A stretch of DNA of 64,000 nt from Pholis gunnellus (GCA_910591455.2 OU342817.1:15654415-15718414), one strand, 5' to 3'. Numbered from the stretch's first letter, positions 37,701-50,343 are shown. Notes: generated from the letters alone by a model not told the origin. Translations and numbers: made by a program.

Positions 37701-40700
37701 AATTAATTGAATGGTGTTCCACAGCCCTCGCAGTTCGTTAAGCGTAGCACTGCCAGTCATGCTTACCACTAAAGCAGTTTAACGTACCGCAGTGACAAAT
37801 CTATTCCATTACTCCTCGCAGTCTACTGAATATGTTGGGTCAAACAAGTCTTCGGATTTTTGTGAAAGCAGAATTCCATGTGTTGTGCATTTCTCCAGCT
37901 AAATCTATTTGCCGTGGAGTTGTGTCCTTGTCTCGGCACTTGTTGTCACCCAGTGCGGAAATATATCAAATACTAAAAAGTGGAATTGAAACGGGCTCAG
38001 GTCGCACCTAGTATGCAGGCACCGTCATGCTCCTCAATCCCAATCGCTTCCACTGAACCTCAACCTGAAAATACATTACTGCGTTCCATCTGCAGCTGCT
38101 GAAGATGCTGCAGGTCAGACAGTGGAAGTGGTTCAAGGGTGAGGGTGATCTATCATTCTGATAATCCAGCCGGGCGATCAATAGCTCAGTGCAAGACCTG
38201 AATTCTAAATCTTCTTCCACCGTTCTCATCTCTCTGGATCACTTTTTTTCTTTACTCTTTCTGCTCAAAACACATTCCTCTCGCTGCACCTCCGGCTCTC
38301 GCCTGCTCCCTTTCCGTGTCTTGCATCGGACCGTCTCTGAGCTGGAGGCATCTCATATAGAGAATTATTCATTGCGTACAAACAGGGAAGGTGGTATTTT
38401 TAGTTTCCTCCGGCTGAATTATTCACCGCATTCCTCCATCCCTGGGCAAGTGGGACTGCTTAACAAGAGGATTACCTAGAGGTGGGGAAACCCTCACATA
38501 CAACAAAAACCTCATCAGCCAAAAACTTTAGAACACAATGGAGCCTCCAAAAAAACAGCAATGTGCTAAAAGGTGCACGGTGGGAAATGCATTGTGTGGA
38601 ACTTTTTCACTCTTCTTTTTTTTTGGGGCTGTAATCTTTCTTTATACCATAAGTAACGAAGATCTATCTATCTCATAAAATATAAAGCGACGAGTGACAG
38701 GGAGAGACCTTTCTCTCCACCGCACGACTGCCACGATCCAGCAGCTTTGGCTCCAGCTTGCCTTCGGGATTGGCAGGATGTTTTAGAGAAAGAAAGGTCA
38801 TGATTGGTTTCCTGTCTGGCCTCACTCCAGACTGGGAGTGCCGTCATTATTCGGCTTTGACGACCATTCTCCGCTGACAAACATCTCTTCCTTGATCCGC
38901 CGCCTCCCATGGGAAACTTGTTACAAAAGCCTATACTGTATGTTTTAATAAATGTTTTCCCTGTTTTTCTGTTTCTGTGAGAGCGGAAAAGGGGGTGTGA
39001 TATCTGTAGGGGTGTGTTCCCTGGAGACTATTTATCCTCGGATGGTCCACTATGGAAAGTCGATTGGGTGGTGAAATATCGCAAAGAACCGGCTCAGGGA
39101 GGGATCTACGTCCCTACAAGTGAAGCTGTGGGGCTGCAGTTGTTTCAGGCGATGGGTTTTTCCAGGAAGGAATTTCTGCGGTGTTAATTACACGCGCTTC
39201 AGAGCCAAATCAATCAAAACAACGTTCCACTTACAATCATGCAGTGTACACAGCAGAAGCGGTTTACTTTGGAGGGACAGCGGCGGGGGTATTGGACTAC
39301 ATTTTTACTTGGGAATAGAAATTACAATACAAGATGCTCCCATAAATAATGCTTTTACTTACCGTGAAAGGTATGCTTTTGAGAGAACTGGATTCATAAA
39401 CCATCGGAGTAGGTTTTGACACATTTATGTCTACAGTTGCATCTTATCCATGCTATTGCATAACAAGAAGCGGGAAAGAGGGCATTCTACCTTGTGGAAT
39501 TTGGTGAATGGTTCCTGTTTAAAATTGTTTTTAGAATTTTATAATAAGAATAATTTTAACTGATTTCGGAGTGCTTTAGGCCTGGCATCAGTTGTGTGAG
39601 AATTAAAAAGGATAAAGGACAGCTTATTAAATGTGGTAATATATTATATAACCAAGTGACTCATTGCCATTAAGTGTTTGCTGCTGGAAGCTGCAGCTTC
39701 CATAAAGCTCCACTCACTGTGGTCGGTGTTCTCGTCCTTGCTGCCGTCGATGGTTCCATCCGGCTGCATCTGCAGGTAGAAGCCCTGCTGGCTGAACAGT
39801 CGCGTCACGATGCCTTTCAGCTGCGGCTCTGAAACACGCACACACACACACACACACAGACACACACGCATACACACAAACCGTCGGCCAAGCCACAGCC
39901 CCATCCCCACCAAGAATATGTCAGAACAGCATTCTCAACATTGTGACAGAAATACTCAAGAGAGTTGATACACCTTTGCTTTTAACTAAGTGTATTTGCC
40001 CTCTCACAGCTCTTCACATCAAGCAGTTTTTAAAATGCTGAAATGTTTTACCGACACACGTTTCACAAAAAACAAAATATAGCGTTTGATTAATTAAAGA
40101 AGGCAAGCTGGCTGTGAAAGATGGAGAGTACCAGCAGAACAATAACCGACTCTTCACTCTTTAGATTCTTAAAGCATTTAAAAACACTTACTGTTGTGTT
40201 TTCATCTCAGATTATTTAAAGCCTTTATATGACTGGTTTTGAATTGCATAATTAGAATAGAAATGTAAGTAAATTGCTTTATTAGGTGAATCTCTATAAT
40301 TACATACTTATAATTAAACATTTATAAAATCGTATTGTTCTCGTGGCAGAATCCAGCCTCATGAGTTGCCTGCTAACTAAAAGAACTTTCCATTTCAGCC
40401 CTTCATTTAACTCTTACCATCTGTTGAATACCAATAAGACTGTGATGGACAGTTTCTAATGAGTCATCTGTTATACTACATAATCCCAAAAATGGCTGTT
40501 TGACGGGAAGGCCTTCACAATGACAACACCATGACAGAAAATCAATGAGACACTTTCTCATAATGTCTTACCGTATCTAGCACAGAACAAAAAGGCATTT
40601 TGCATCATTTGGAAACTAAAGTTTAACTTCATAATGTACACTAACATGCCAATGGTTTTCTTTATTTGGTATGAAGCAACTGTGCATGTTTGGGTTGATA

Positions 40701-41943
40701 TCACCGGCATTCAATGAAAGAGAGTTTTTACAGGGAACATGCTCACCCAAAAGGATTCCAGCGCTTTTTCCTGACCTAAAAGAAACTGACCTAAAGTTCC
40801 CAAGAGGTGTGTTTTTTTTTTTCTTTTCTCATTGCAATAACCCTGAACTGACCTCCAAGGTCAGGGTGCAGCTCGAAGCGCTCACCACTTCAGGGGAGCC
40901 GGGGGAAAGGAGGATTAGCTCGGGGCAAAGAAAGGCTCCCGACCTCAATGCCAGGAAAAAAGTAGATGTGTAAAAAGAGTTTATGTGAGGGGAAATGTAC
41001 GTGCGGTCTCCGCGGCCCATCTAATGTCAGGCAGGTCTTTTTATTTTACGCAAATGCAGAAGTCAAGAGTCAAATGACACTATTAGCATACAAAAGACTT
41101 GGGTCGTGGCTTTTGACAGGGAAACACTGGAGAGGTAGCTGGTAGTTTGCCAGATAAAAGAAAAGATGGAGAGTAAGTTGGGACTCCATTGAAATCAGAC
41201 ATCAACTCCGTTGCTGGATGCTACTGATGCTACGTTTATTCTCAGCCTGACGGAAGAAACAAATGATGCGTTTTGTCACCGTTGAATCGCTGCTGTTTCG
41301 TTTTATTTGGCTAAATTATTACACATTCAGCAACTGAAAATGCTTGCTTTGCAGGGCTCACAGCATGTTCTGATAAATTATGTACGTGATTGCAAGAAGG
41401 GGATATGAGTGAGCCCGACTGTCCTCTAAGGTCAAGACTTGGTGGTCATGCAGTCAAGTTGGGCACAAAAAAAAAGAGCAAAACAATTTCTAACTTGGTA
41501 TCAGGAGAGAAGAACATAACCAAAGTTTTTCTGTCTTCAACAGTAACAGCAGATGTTAAGTCTTTACTTGAAAGCTGATCACTGCAGTAATTACTGGTGC
41601 ATATGCCCTCATTTATAGTTTATGGAAGACAAGTGAGAGCCCATAGAAAGACTACGCGGAGTAGTGATGACCCCCAACTAGACTGGGTTCACCTCAACTG
41701 TACATCATCCTGACCATCAGTCCCCGACTCACCTACCCCTGGGATGGGGCCATCAATTCCTGGGACGGGCCCTTCATCATCCATCACAGGCAGGGTGAGG
41801 AGAGTGTGTGTGTGTGTGCGCGCAAGTACATGGGAGTGTACACATCAGTAAATCACATGTGCTAACTACACTTCCATAAATTAAGACCTCAACGTGGGCC
41901 CGAGCAATCGCTGACGGCTCATCAGTTCCAATCATTTAGCAGA

Positions 41944-41977
<34 letters not shown>

Positions 41978-44265
41978 GTTCAAACTGACTTCATGTCAAA
42001 CTTCAGAATTTACAACATCTGTTTGTGCTACAAAAAGAGGAGTCTTTCAGTGGCAACATACAGCAAATCATTCTGTGTGTATGGGCCATCAAAACGTCAA
42101 TAGATTTACTTCATACCAATACAGAAGGACAAAAACATTTATGTACGTCGACAAATGGCGTCATGACCATGAAATGCAGAATGATCATCACCTGTTCTGA
42201 TATAGTGTTTGACAGGGAGAAACACAACATATCCATGTACACCAAAATACACCATTTGAACCTCTACTACACTTACACACAGCAGCACTTGACACATTAC
42301 AGACACAGAACAAGTAGCGAGGATAGATAAGACTGATCTGACATTGACTGACGGAGAGAATGAGGCAGAGACAAAATGAGGAGAGGCAGAGCCAAAGACA
42401 AAGATAGAGAGGAGACAGAGGAGCGACAAACGACTGGCTATAGGAGAGCTTTAGCTACGAGAAAGGAAAGAAAAGTACGAAATTAAGCTTAAAACAAAAT
42501 CCAACAAAGCCACACAGAAGGAGGGATGAAAGAAAAAAAGAAGAGATCAGCAAGGGAGAGGGTCCCCCCCCCCCCCGCCCCACCCTCACTCTCTGTCCCT
42601 CCCCAACCCACCCCTTCCCCACCTACCCCCCCCCCTCCCTGGCCGAGGGGGAGTCGACATGGGCGCGAGATGGGGTGGAGACGAGAGGAAACACAGCACA
42701 CACGGATGGAGGCTGAGCTACTGACCTAGCCTGCAGCCCTTATGGGACACCTGTGGAGGTTTCGAGGGTGCATCTTACGAAGTGGGGGGGAGGGGGGGGG
42801 TGGTAGGGGGGGGGGGGGGGGGGGGGGGAATAGAAGGAAAAACAACAGTCTTTTAAACAGGCAGAATTCATAAATTCTCCAGCGTATCGGCTGTTTATAT
42901 GCAAATATATGGCAAGGCATCAGTGGAAAGATAAGGATGATCAATTAGAGGAAACACAGCATCTGCTTTCTGTTCGGCCATGTATGTGAAAGGAGTCACC
43001 TACCTGCCCAACAGTGTCTGGAGGCCTGACTGGCTTGTTGTCTGTCTTGTCTGCTTATGTTTTCTATTCTGGCATTTTGTGACAGTTTTGGCACTGGGAT
43101 TGTTTTGTCTGTCCGATAAAGCCGCGCGGCGACAGGGTTTTGATTGAGTCTGGCTGGCTGGCTGGGTGTCTGTCCCCCTTTCTGCCTTTTAAAGAAACTC
43201 TGTCTCTCTGTCTGTCCTCCTGCCTCATTCCGTCGTTCATCGCAGACAGAACTATCTGGATTCGGGGAGGGCTGGCTCGTGGTCTGTGCAGCAGGACAGA
43301 GCCAGGGGAATTAAAAAAAGGGGGGGGGGGGGGGGCTATACTATGAAGTGTAGTAGGCACGGAGCCTATGTCTATCAATACAGCCAGAGTAGCTCTTAAT
43401 CACTAAGGCTATAGCTCCCTTCACTGCAGTAAAGCTCCCTCTCGGCAATAAACATTTACCATTAAAACATTTAATCTCAAAAGAGCCTTGGTGCACTGCG
43501 GTGCAATTTACCTCCCCTCTGTGCCACAATCTGCAGTAATATTGAATTAGACTTTAAAGCAGCATTTACATGTGTATTTTAAGTTACATGTGTGTTTTGA
43601 AGGGGAGGGGGTGCAAACAATTAAGTGTGCAAAATCGAAGGCTTTTTAATATATTAGATATGCTGTTGAAAGAGAACCTGTTCAGGCTGTGACAAAGATA
43701 CAGTAGCATTAGTTAGTTTGTTGTCCAGGGTAATCGATTATTCTGAGCAGTATCCCCAATAAATAAAGGGGCTCGCGTCACAGCATGCAAGATCATTTCC
43801 TATACATTCACGCTGCTCGGTTTACAAGGGGAGGGTTGTGCGCGGTAGGGTCGACAGACAACAAGAAGACCTTAATGGAACAGGTGGATTTATTTTCGCA
43901 CCGCGGAGAAAATCTATACCTTCTCCTCCGGTTCAGATTGGAGCCCTTGACTGCAGCATAATTGTCCACAAAGGGAGGGGGGGCGGGATGGGGTGGGGGG
44001 CTTGGGGAAAACTGCTTTCACGAGCCCACATATCAGTAAATAAAATTAAAAATAATCTAAAGCACTGACCTGGTCGCCGCCGAACGGGTCTTTTCTTGCC
44101 GCTGCAGAAACGGACTTTGCTGAAGACCCCCAAGAAATGCCTCTCGCAGAGAGAGCGGGGGTCTTTGCTGGGACTGGGGCGACGTTTCGAAGTAGAGACC
44201 CGGTCGCTGTTCGACTCCCTCGCCTGGCGTTTCTGCCGGATCAGGGAGCTGGCGATCGCGGCCAT
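25047..44265 (-). CDS. fgf12: Fibroblast growth factor 12 (FHF1), A-type isoform, complete CDS
   Basis: Five exons on the minus strand: 44265-44070, 39828-39718, 35625-35522, 26696-26498, 25162-25047. Sizes are 196, 111, 104, 199 and 116 nt, giving 241 residues (human isoform 1 has 243). The 111/104/199 internal exons are those typical of the FHF family, and phases match throughout. The protein is an intracellular beta-trefoil FGF homologue without a signal peptide. It binds the C-terminal tail of voltage-gated sodium channels and tunes inactivation. Residues ESNSDRVS in exon 1, the HFVPRPIE segment and the C-terminal SGTPTMNGGKAVNQDST separate it from FGF11, 13 and 14. Which teleost duplicate (a or b) it is cannot be told here. 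Confidence 0.96.
25555..25940. repeat. Dispersed teleost repeat in fgf12 intron 4
   Basis: Contains CATGCTTAGCTTAGCATTAAG, GGCCAGCAGGGGGCGACTCC, GTTGCAAAAAGAAGTC, AAGTCTATGAGAAAATAATG and ACGTCCACTTCTTATTTACA, the ordered hallmarks of a very common fish repeat as I remember it. The family name was not checked. It carries a strong CTCF-like core (see the separate entry). Confidence 0.65.
25672..25686 (+). promoter_or_regulatory. CTCF-like motif inside a repeat
   Basis: CCAGCAGGGGGCGAC agrees almost fully with the vertebrate CTCF core CCASYAGRGGGCRS. It lies in the repeat of fgf12 intron 4. Binding is not shown. Confidence 0.4.
26498..26696 (-). CDS. fgf12: fgf12 exon 4 (sodium-channel-binding face)
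   Basis: Encodes EMFTPECKFKESVFENYYVI through GRAWFLGLTKEGQVMKGNRV to SHFVPRPIE. This is the most conserved FHF exon and contributes the surface that contacts the sodium-channel C-terminus. The donor G|GTACGA leaves phase 1. Confidence 0.95.
27396..27485. repeat. (GA)45 microsatellite
   Basis: A perfect dinucleotide run of about 90 bases in fgf12 intron 3. Confidence 0.95.
27881..28602. mobile_element. MITE-like element with inverted ends (about 720 bp)
   Basis: The left end (27,881-27,927) reads CTCAATTTAAT, then GTTCCCACATGTTGGTTAAT, then TTGTGC. The right end (about 28,555-28,602) is its imperfect reverse complement. A second partial right-end copy lies at about 28,478-28,530. The interior is CpG-rich at 28,200-28,330 and has a chance-like 139-codon frame (27,928-28,347, +) without recognised homology. 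It is probably a non-autonomous DNA transposon. Confidence 0.55.
29497..29532. repeat. (CA)18 microsatellite
   Basis: A perfect dinucleotide tract in fgf12 intron 3. Confidence 0.9.
32160..32515. repeat. Dispersed repeat with GTCGACTAATCGAC motifs
   Basis: GTCGACTAATCGACGAG, AATTAGTCGACTAATCGACT and the end TTAGTTGCAGCCCTAA are typical of an abundant fish interspersed element, probably a non-autonomous DNA transposon. This is recognised from memory only. Confidence 0.55.
34688..34748. repeat. (CA)30 microsatellite
   Basis: Preceded by a (TC)n run at about 34,674-34,687 and C-rich sequence from 34,638. It forms a long polypyrimidine/CA block in fgf12 intron 3. Confidence 0.95.
35522..35625 (-). 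CDS. fgf12: fgf12 exon 3
   Basis: Encodes TLFNLIPVGLRVVAIQG and on to GEGMLYSS. Met replaces the Tyr of mammalian GEGYLYSS. The donor TCG|GTAAGA is in phase 0. Confidence 0.95.
35626..39717 (-). other. fgf12 intron 2 (4.1 kb)
   Basis: Phase-2 intron (one base after exon 2). No exon or confident mobile element was seen. About 37,560-37,790 and 38,000-38,230 are complex, repeat-free sequence and may be regulatory, but this is unproven. Confidence 0.5.
39718..39828 (-). CDS. fgf12: fgf12 exon 2 (start of beta-trefoil core)
   Basis: Encodes EPQLKGIVTRLFSQQGFYLQ and continues to DENTDH, which is the common exon that all alternative FHF first exons join in phase 1. The acceptor follows a CA/GT-rich stretch (39,837-39,860 on +). 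The donor is A|GTGAGT. Confidence 0.95.
39829..44069 (-). other. fgf12 intron 1A (4.2 kb)
   Basis: Phase-1 intron. Holds a candidate alternative first exon (41,733-41,784), (GT)n at 41,943-41,974, a C-rich run at 42,563-42,640, a G-rich run at 42,784-42,828 and a G-run at about 43,320-43,335. It has no other recognised feature. Confidence 0.6.
41733..41784 (-). CDS. fgf12: Candidate alternative first coding exon of fgf12
   Basis: On the minus strand an ATG in good context (G at -3 and +4) opens MDDEGPVPGIDGPIPGV and stops at a strong donor, GTAG|GTGAGT, in phase 1. That is the phase needed to join exon 2 (EPQLKG). FHF genes are known to use alternative first exons placed between exon 1A and exon 2, such as MESK in human FGF12. 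This peptide matches none I know, and no transcript evidence is available. Confidence 0.35.
44070..44265 (-). CDS. fgf12: fgf12 exon 1A (N-terminal inactivation particle and NLS)
   Basis: Encodes 65 residues starting MAAIASSLIRQKRQARES, one Ala shorter than the mammalian MAAAIASS. This is the A-type N-terminus. In the family the IASSLIRQKRQ segment acts as a long-term inactivation particle for sodium channels, and the basic KKRPVRRRP end serves as a nuclear localisation signal. The donor G|GTCAGT leaves phase 1. Confidence 0.95.
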
Positions 44266-45188
44266 CTCCCCGAACCGAGTCTGAAAACCGAGAGTCTATA
44301 GTTCGGCGGCGGTCGGATGTTTTTGGTGCAGCTTCTTGGCGCAAAAACAAAACAGAAACCGAGAGAGTTGATTTCTGTGTTTTGGCGTCCACGAGCGTTT
44401 CAACCAAATGTCATCCCGATCAGAAAATCCTCCGAGTCCCCGGGCATCAACGCGACCTCGTGAGGGGGGACAGTACCGCGTCTTATTCACTCAGGACTTC
44501 GACTCAACGACGACCGATCGAATATAAAACATCGATCGAGGGGGCTAGGCCACAGGGGCCGACATGTCAGCCGTGAACGACATGCAACAGAGTTGTTAAG
44601 TTGATGCAGCTGCGCGTCATCGGAGAGCTTCAGGTATTCCAGGTGAAGAGCGCCGCGTCTGATTCCGTAATCCTCATCTGCACAAGCAGCCTCTCCTCGG
44701 GCTTCCTTTTAAATAAGTCGCATTAACCTAAATCCATGCACGAGACGCTCGTGCGCGACTGGAGGAGAAATTATCCGAACTTTTTTTTTTTGTCTCCCCT
44801 TAATTCTCCACGCACATCGATGAATGAGACCGTTCGCTGCCGGTCCAGGAGGGGGACGGTGAACCCAGATGTGTGAGCCCCAGTCCCCCGGTTCCGTCGA
44901 CGGCACCTCGGAAATGCAGCCCGGGGGGGTGGAGGGGGGGGGGGGGGGGGGGGAATCAGCAGCAGAGGCTGCGCTGCACGGATGCTGCAGAGGTGTAATT
45001 TAAGCTTGCATGGCGGGATTGTCGTCTGCAGAGCAACAATTAGTTGAGGCGAACACACATCGGAGGGATTTTTTTGTTGTTGTAGCGCGCAAATAATAAA
45101 GAAGTCAGAGCAATGATGATTTCCAGCCCGTCCCGATTGCTGTCGGTGTGTCACATCGCCGACAGCGAGAGTGGACGGTCACGGTCCG

Positions 45189-45220
<32 letters not shown>

Positions 45221-45420
45221 GCTCTCTCTCTCCCTCCCTCTCCCATTCTCTCTCTCACCCCCCCCTCTCCAACTCTTTTAACGCAACCATACGTGATTGA
45301 GGTTCCTATTAGGAATTCTCGGAGGTTCGTACGGGGAAAGATCGATGACCTCCAGGAAGAAAAGACGTGAATATAAAATATATCGGGCGGGGGAAAGGGA
45401 AGGCGAAATGCTGAATGGGT
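44266..45420 (-). promoter_or_regulatory. fgf12: Probable fgf12-A promoter and 5' UTR region
   Basis: Upstream of the exon 1A ATG the sequence is CpG-rich (for example TCGATCGAGGG and GCGACCTCGTGAGGGG at 44,450-44,545) and bears a G-run at 44,934-44,954 and (CT)n at about 45,193-45,240. No TATA box was seen. The transcription start cannot be fixed from sequence alone. Confidence 0.4.
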
Positions 45421-46441
45421 GTTTATGCAGGGGTAAGTGGGTGCGCGCGAGCGCAGGGTTTTTAGTCATCTGGGATAATGTGGACATCTAAATAGGGGGG
45501 CGGGTGGTCTCACAATTGTTACGTTGAATTACAGTTTAAATCCGAAGTTTTTTTTGTTTGTTTTTTGAATGGGGCAACGAGGTCACGTGACGTTTATATA
45601 CTTAGGGGACATAAGCGCGCGTTTTATTTTCTAAAACTCTGTGGCCACACATGCTTTAGAGAACATATTAAACGTGGATAAAAGGATTAGCGTCAGGTCT
45701 CAGCAGGAGTATGAACCCCCAACAGAAATGGTACATTGAAGACCCAGACAGCGACACAACACATGATTTATGATTTATGGAAACGACATGGGCGACCCCA
45801 AAAACATTACAAATAACATTTTAAACAACGGCACAATAGTCCGTATCATAAACCATGACAATACTGCAACAATCAAAGCCCTTTAACACTCTCTGAGTCA
45901 GGAAAGAGGGACATGAACATGTGCACGTGTGAGAGCATACTGTATTCTGCTTGTGTTTCTGTCATAGATCAGTTCCTGGCAACTAATGCAAACCAATCGA
46001 TTGTTTTCACTGCATTTGTTAAATTGTTCTGCATTGGAATTCAGCGAATGACTATAAATTATGGTTAAGGATGAGATGTAAATCAATGCAAAGTCCCCGA
46101 AAATGTCCTGCAAATATGCCTGTGTGCATGTGAGCATGCTTCTGGTTTCATGTCTATTATTGTATGAGATGGGGAGCACACACACATACACACACACACT
46201 GTGGGAGGAAGAACACGTGAATGTTCAGCAGCAGAGCGAACCTCTCTCCTCCCCTTGATGAAACTGCATGAAACATTTAAAGGCTTTTTTCTAGGACTGG
46301 GTTTGACATTTTCTCTCCAAACCGAGCCCTCACAGAGACAATTTCCTTTGGACTACCACTGTCTTGCGTAAGATTTGGATATAATGGGTGAAAGTGTTGA
46401 ATGTGAAGCACTGGTACCTGTGGTCCTGTGTGTGTGTGTGT

Positions 46442-46479
<38 letters not shown>

Positions 46480-46754
46480 CACTCCATTCTTTTCTCACAG
46501 ACAGACGGAATACAGGTGGCAAAAGAAAAGTTTATGAGTCGAAATCAAAACCTGCATTCTGTATTCTTATTGCCAGGGCGTAGTAGGCCTACAAATAAAT
46601 ATGCCATTGCAGCATAAATAAATATCAATAACGACATCAATATATCATTCATCATTCTAACGGATATGCAGCAGCGTGATATACATTTCTTAGTAGAAGA
46701 AAAAACACAGCGGGTGGTTTGTTGTATCTTGAGTGAGAGAGCTTTCTCACAAAT

Positions 46755-46780
46755 GGGGGGGGGGGGGGGGGGGGGGGGGG
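46755..46780. repeat. Poly-G tract (26 bases)
   Basis: A perfect G run. It equals in length the G/C runs near 21.4 and 21.8 kb, which may reflect an assembly or read-length ceiling. Confidence 0.9.
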
Positions 46781-49146
46781 ATGTGCAGCTCTGTAGAGAC
46801 ATGGGACGTATATCTTAGTCAGGAAAAGATAAAGTATTCCCTAATGAGGATCTGCTCGGCTTCCTCCCTCTACCAGAGACAATTCATGTCCACTTCATTC
46901 CAGCTGAGAAATACCCTCGGGCAATAAAACACTGTCGCTATGAAATGCCCTGCAGGGCCATTGCAATCATTTGAATTGTCAATTAAAATGATTTGACTCC
47001 ATAAAGGTTTGCTAGTTATTCAAACAGCGTGATGTCAACATCTCAGTGTGCTACCGACCGAGTAAGTCATTAGCATTTATTGAAACCACATTCTGAACAT
47101 GAGTGGAAAAGATGCAGACATGTTGTGGTAAACATGTTGAGTGTGCAGCTGGTGTGTTTTCACTTTATCAGCCGGTGCTAGTTCTTGGATTTTCATCATT
47201 ATGAACCATGTTGCATACAATGTACTCTGCAGCATAGGAGCTAAATATGTCTACAAACAAAGCAAAAAAAGCCCCAGCATCCCTCGTGGCCCTCCTTCAG
47301 GTGCCACCACTGGAGTAACATGTTGTTCAGTCATTTCTTTGTACCTGCTGCCCCCTTGTGGACGAAATGATGAACCACATGTGTCCAGAGAGAGAGAGCG
47401 AGCGAGAGAGAGCGAGAGAGAGCGAGAGAGAGAGAGCGAGAGTAGGTTCCATTCTCTTCAAGATCATCACTCCAGCTTGTCCTTGAGACACCTCACAGAT
47501 CTGTTGACTCACAATAGCTGTGAGTTTTCGTCTCGTAATGTCTGCTAAACTGTCTTGCCAAGTCTCCAGGAGGCAAAGAGGAGAGCTGTGAGAGAACAAG
47601 TGTGATGCTGTGGCTCAGTAGCACACTTACACCACCGACACAAACCACAGCTCGCTGCTTGATCATAGTGAGTGTGAGAGGTATGTACTGGAAATGCAAA
47701 AACGAAGTGATTCTTATTTACAACCAAAATGAGTGCAGTTAAATCCTACATAAATAGATAAATGAATAGATAAATAAAAAAAATATATATATACTACATT
47801 AAAACTATTTAAGTCTAATCTCACTGTTGTTCCTATTCGTGAGCATAAAGCCACAAAACCAGATGAGCACAAGCAGAGAGAGGACAACCAGCGGCTAATT
47901 AAGACTATTAGGACAAATTCAATTAGTCATTAACACAAATCGTGCTTGCTCCCAACGTTATTTGAATGTAACCTGATGTTATATTGATCTGAACAGTCAC
48001 ATTGAAACTGACAAACAGACAAGAAATAAGTATCACTCGTGAGGAGAAGGTTTTCTTTCCATCCCACCCACCACACAAGTCTCCTGCAATCCCGACTACT
48101 GTATTTAACTTGTAACACAAGAGAAGCCAGGTGCAGACTTGACACTACAAAGGAAAGCGCAGGTGCAAACACTTAAGCCTGCTCAGAAGCATCTTCCGCC
48201 TAAAATCCCTAGGAGGGGATTTTGGCACAGTGCCTGGTGAGCGGAACATTTTCTGCTCTTGCTGCTTTACATGATTTTTTTTTTTTAGTGAGTGATGCAA
48301 TCGGGTTACCAGCCGAGGTTAAGCTCAGTGTGTCATCCCTCTTTGTCTGATGACACTTCTACTGACGTATAATAGACACAGACAAGTCCATTCATCCACG
48401 AGCACTGTTTAAAAATCCACAAAGCATGCTGTCCTCATAGCTCTATTTTGAAATAACGCGTTAGAGCTTTGGATGTGCAGCAGAGACGCAGTGGAACTCC
48501 TCTTTAGGAGTTCTTGCAAAAGAACCCCAACAAGTCAATAAACAGAGAATCAAATAGAAAAAAAAGATTGAACTCGTTAATGAATTGGCGAGTTGAAAAA
48601 CAACAAACTACAAATGAAGCATCACCCGACACAGCTTCATGTCAAACGAGCTTTAAATTTGCATCCAGCTGTGAGCTGACTCATAAAGTTTTGAATGAGG
48701 TCATGCGGTTCATCTAACAGTGAGCAGATATGCCGGATAAGGACTAATGGTGCTTCATAACTGAGCCCTACAGATCCCAGTGTGCGCGCTGCTTTTGGTC
48801 CAACTTCCTCAGAGGAATCAACTGTGCTTAATGGAGTTTCTAATTGTCTGCCCTGAATATGAGAGCTGCTCCAAGCTGAAGCTACTGGAGAGTCTACAAA
48901 CTGCATGTGACAGGAGGAGGCGGGAGAAGGTGTTGCATTTGTCTCCCGGTAAAACAGCATCTTGTCTTGCTCTGGAAATACTGTAGGATGTTGTTGTTTT
49001 TTAATGACTTCGGAGGTGTAGTTGTGTTATGAGTGAACAACAGCAGCATTGCAGTGAATTTGCGGAGACATGAATAGAGGACGTGGCAGACATAATAGGC
49101 ATTTTGCCAAAGACTGTTGAGTGGTGGTTGTGTATGACCGCAAATG

Positions 49147-49185
<39 letters not shown>

Positions 49186-49687
49186 GAGACTCTCTGTTGT
49201 ACAGTGGATGTGTGGCACAAGTGAGTCACATTTAAAAGTACTGTTTGATTTCCCGAGTGAGGCTAAATGCAGCTCATCTGAAACTATATTACACCATGCC
49301 CGGTTTTCAGCATGCATTAAAGTAGTTGAAGCCTGAGAGTAGAGACGGTTGGCTATAGTTTTAACTTCGTATTTAACTCTGTCTTGTTAAATGGGACAAA
49401 CTGTAATCAACGTGGTGTATCCTGGATGATATATAGAAATCTTTTTGCTCCCGACATAAAAAGTTTAGGAGCCCCTGCACCTGGAGTATTTCTGCCACGG
49501 CGCTATCCGTGGTGCTGAACTGTGCAGCTTTGTTTTGGGGGCCCTCAAACAAAGCTGCCTCTCCAGGCCCCCTGAAGTTTAATGACTTGATCCCTGCATT
49601 GTTCAATTTTTTGGCCCCACTGCTTCAGATGCAGCACTGGAACACGCTGGTCTGCAAATACAGCTCGGTCTGGTAAAGTATCTGGAG

Positions 49688-49689
<2 letters not shown>

Positions 49690-49752
<63 letters not shown>

Positions 49753-49789
49753 CGGCTGGCCATGGATGCTGAAAGCCAGCAGCTACCCG

Positions 49790-49844
<55 letters not shown>

Positions 49845-49929
49845 CGTGGGACAGATGCAAACAAGGACCACAAGGAGAGGCTCTCTCCACTGCAGACTCG
49901 AAAGACTGGAGTGGCCAATGAAACCACTC

Positions 49930-49962
<33 letters not shown>

Positions 49963-49972
49963 TCTCTCTCTT
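49690..49972. repeat. Compound microsatellite: (TC)n, (CA)n, poly-C, (TC)n
   Basis: (TC)n at 49,690-49,744, (CA)n at 49,793-49,842, a C run at 49,930-49,960 and TC units to 49,972, with about 50-90 bp of unique sequence between blocks. Confidence 0.95.
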
Positions 49973-50342
49973 TTTCTATTTTTCATCACTCAAGAGAGAA
50001 AGCATGCAAAGCGACGGTAGCTTGCAAAGCTATGGTGCTAAACGTTTGTCTCTCACCGTCGGGGATAGTGGTCGACTTCGATCGTTGTCCACAGAAACAC
50101 TGCAGCATATGCGCTCCTTTCTGAAGGAATGGCCTCAGAATCCTCATTGATTTGGGTTGATGGGAGCCCTCCTCAATCCAAACAATCGGGCAACGCTATG
50201 ACAACCACAGCAGGGTCAGGCAGCATAGCGTAGCCAGCCAGCCTCTCGCTATAGGCTCACAGCAGCCCTCCAAACGCCGGAAGGGCACAGTCTGCAGGAC
50301 AAATTACGCTAAAACGAGGCATCTTGAGTGATCCCCCCCCTT

Positions 50343-50343
<1 letters not shown>

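Noticed and set aside
41166..41178. ATGGAGAGTAAG, which would spell the MESK start of mammalian FGF12 isoform B
   Set aside because: It lies on the plus strand, whereas fgf12 is on the minus strand, so it cannot be its exon.
49545..49931. Long frames with runs of Val-Cys, Arg-Glu or His-Thr
   Set aside because: They are translations of GT, GA and CA microsatellites, here and at similar spots (34,602-34,877; 50,328-50,652; 58,360-58,696).
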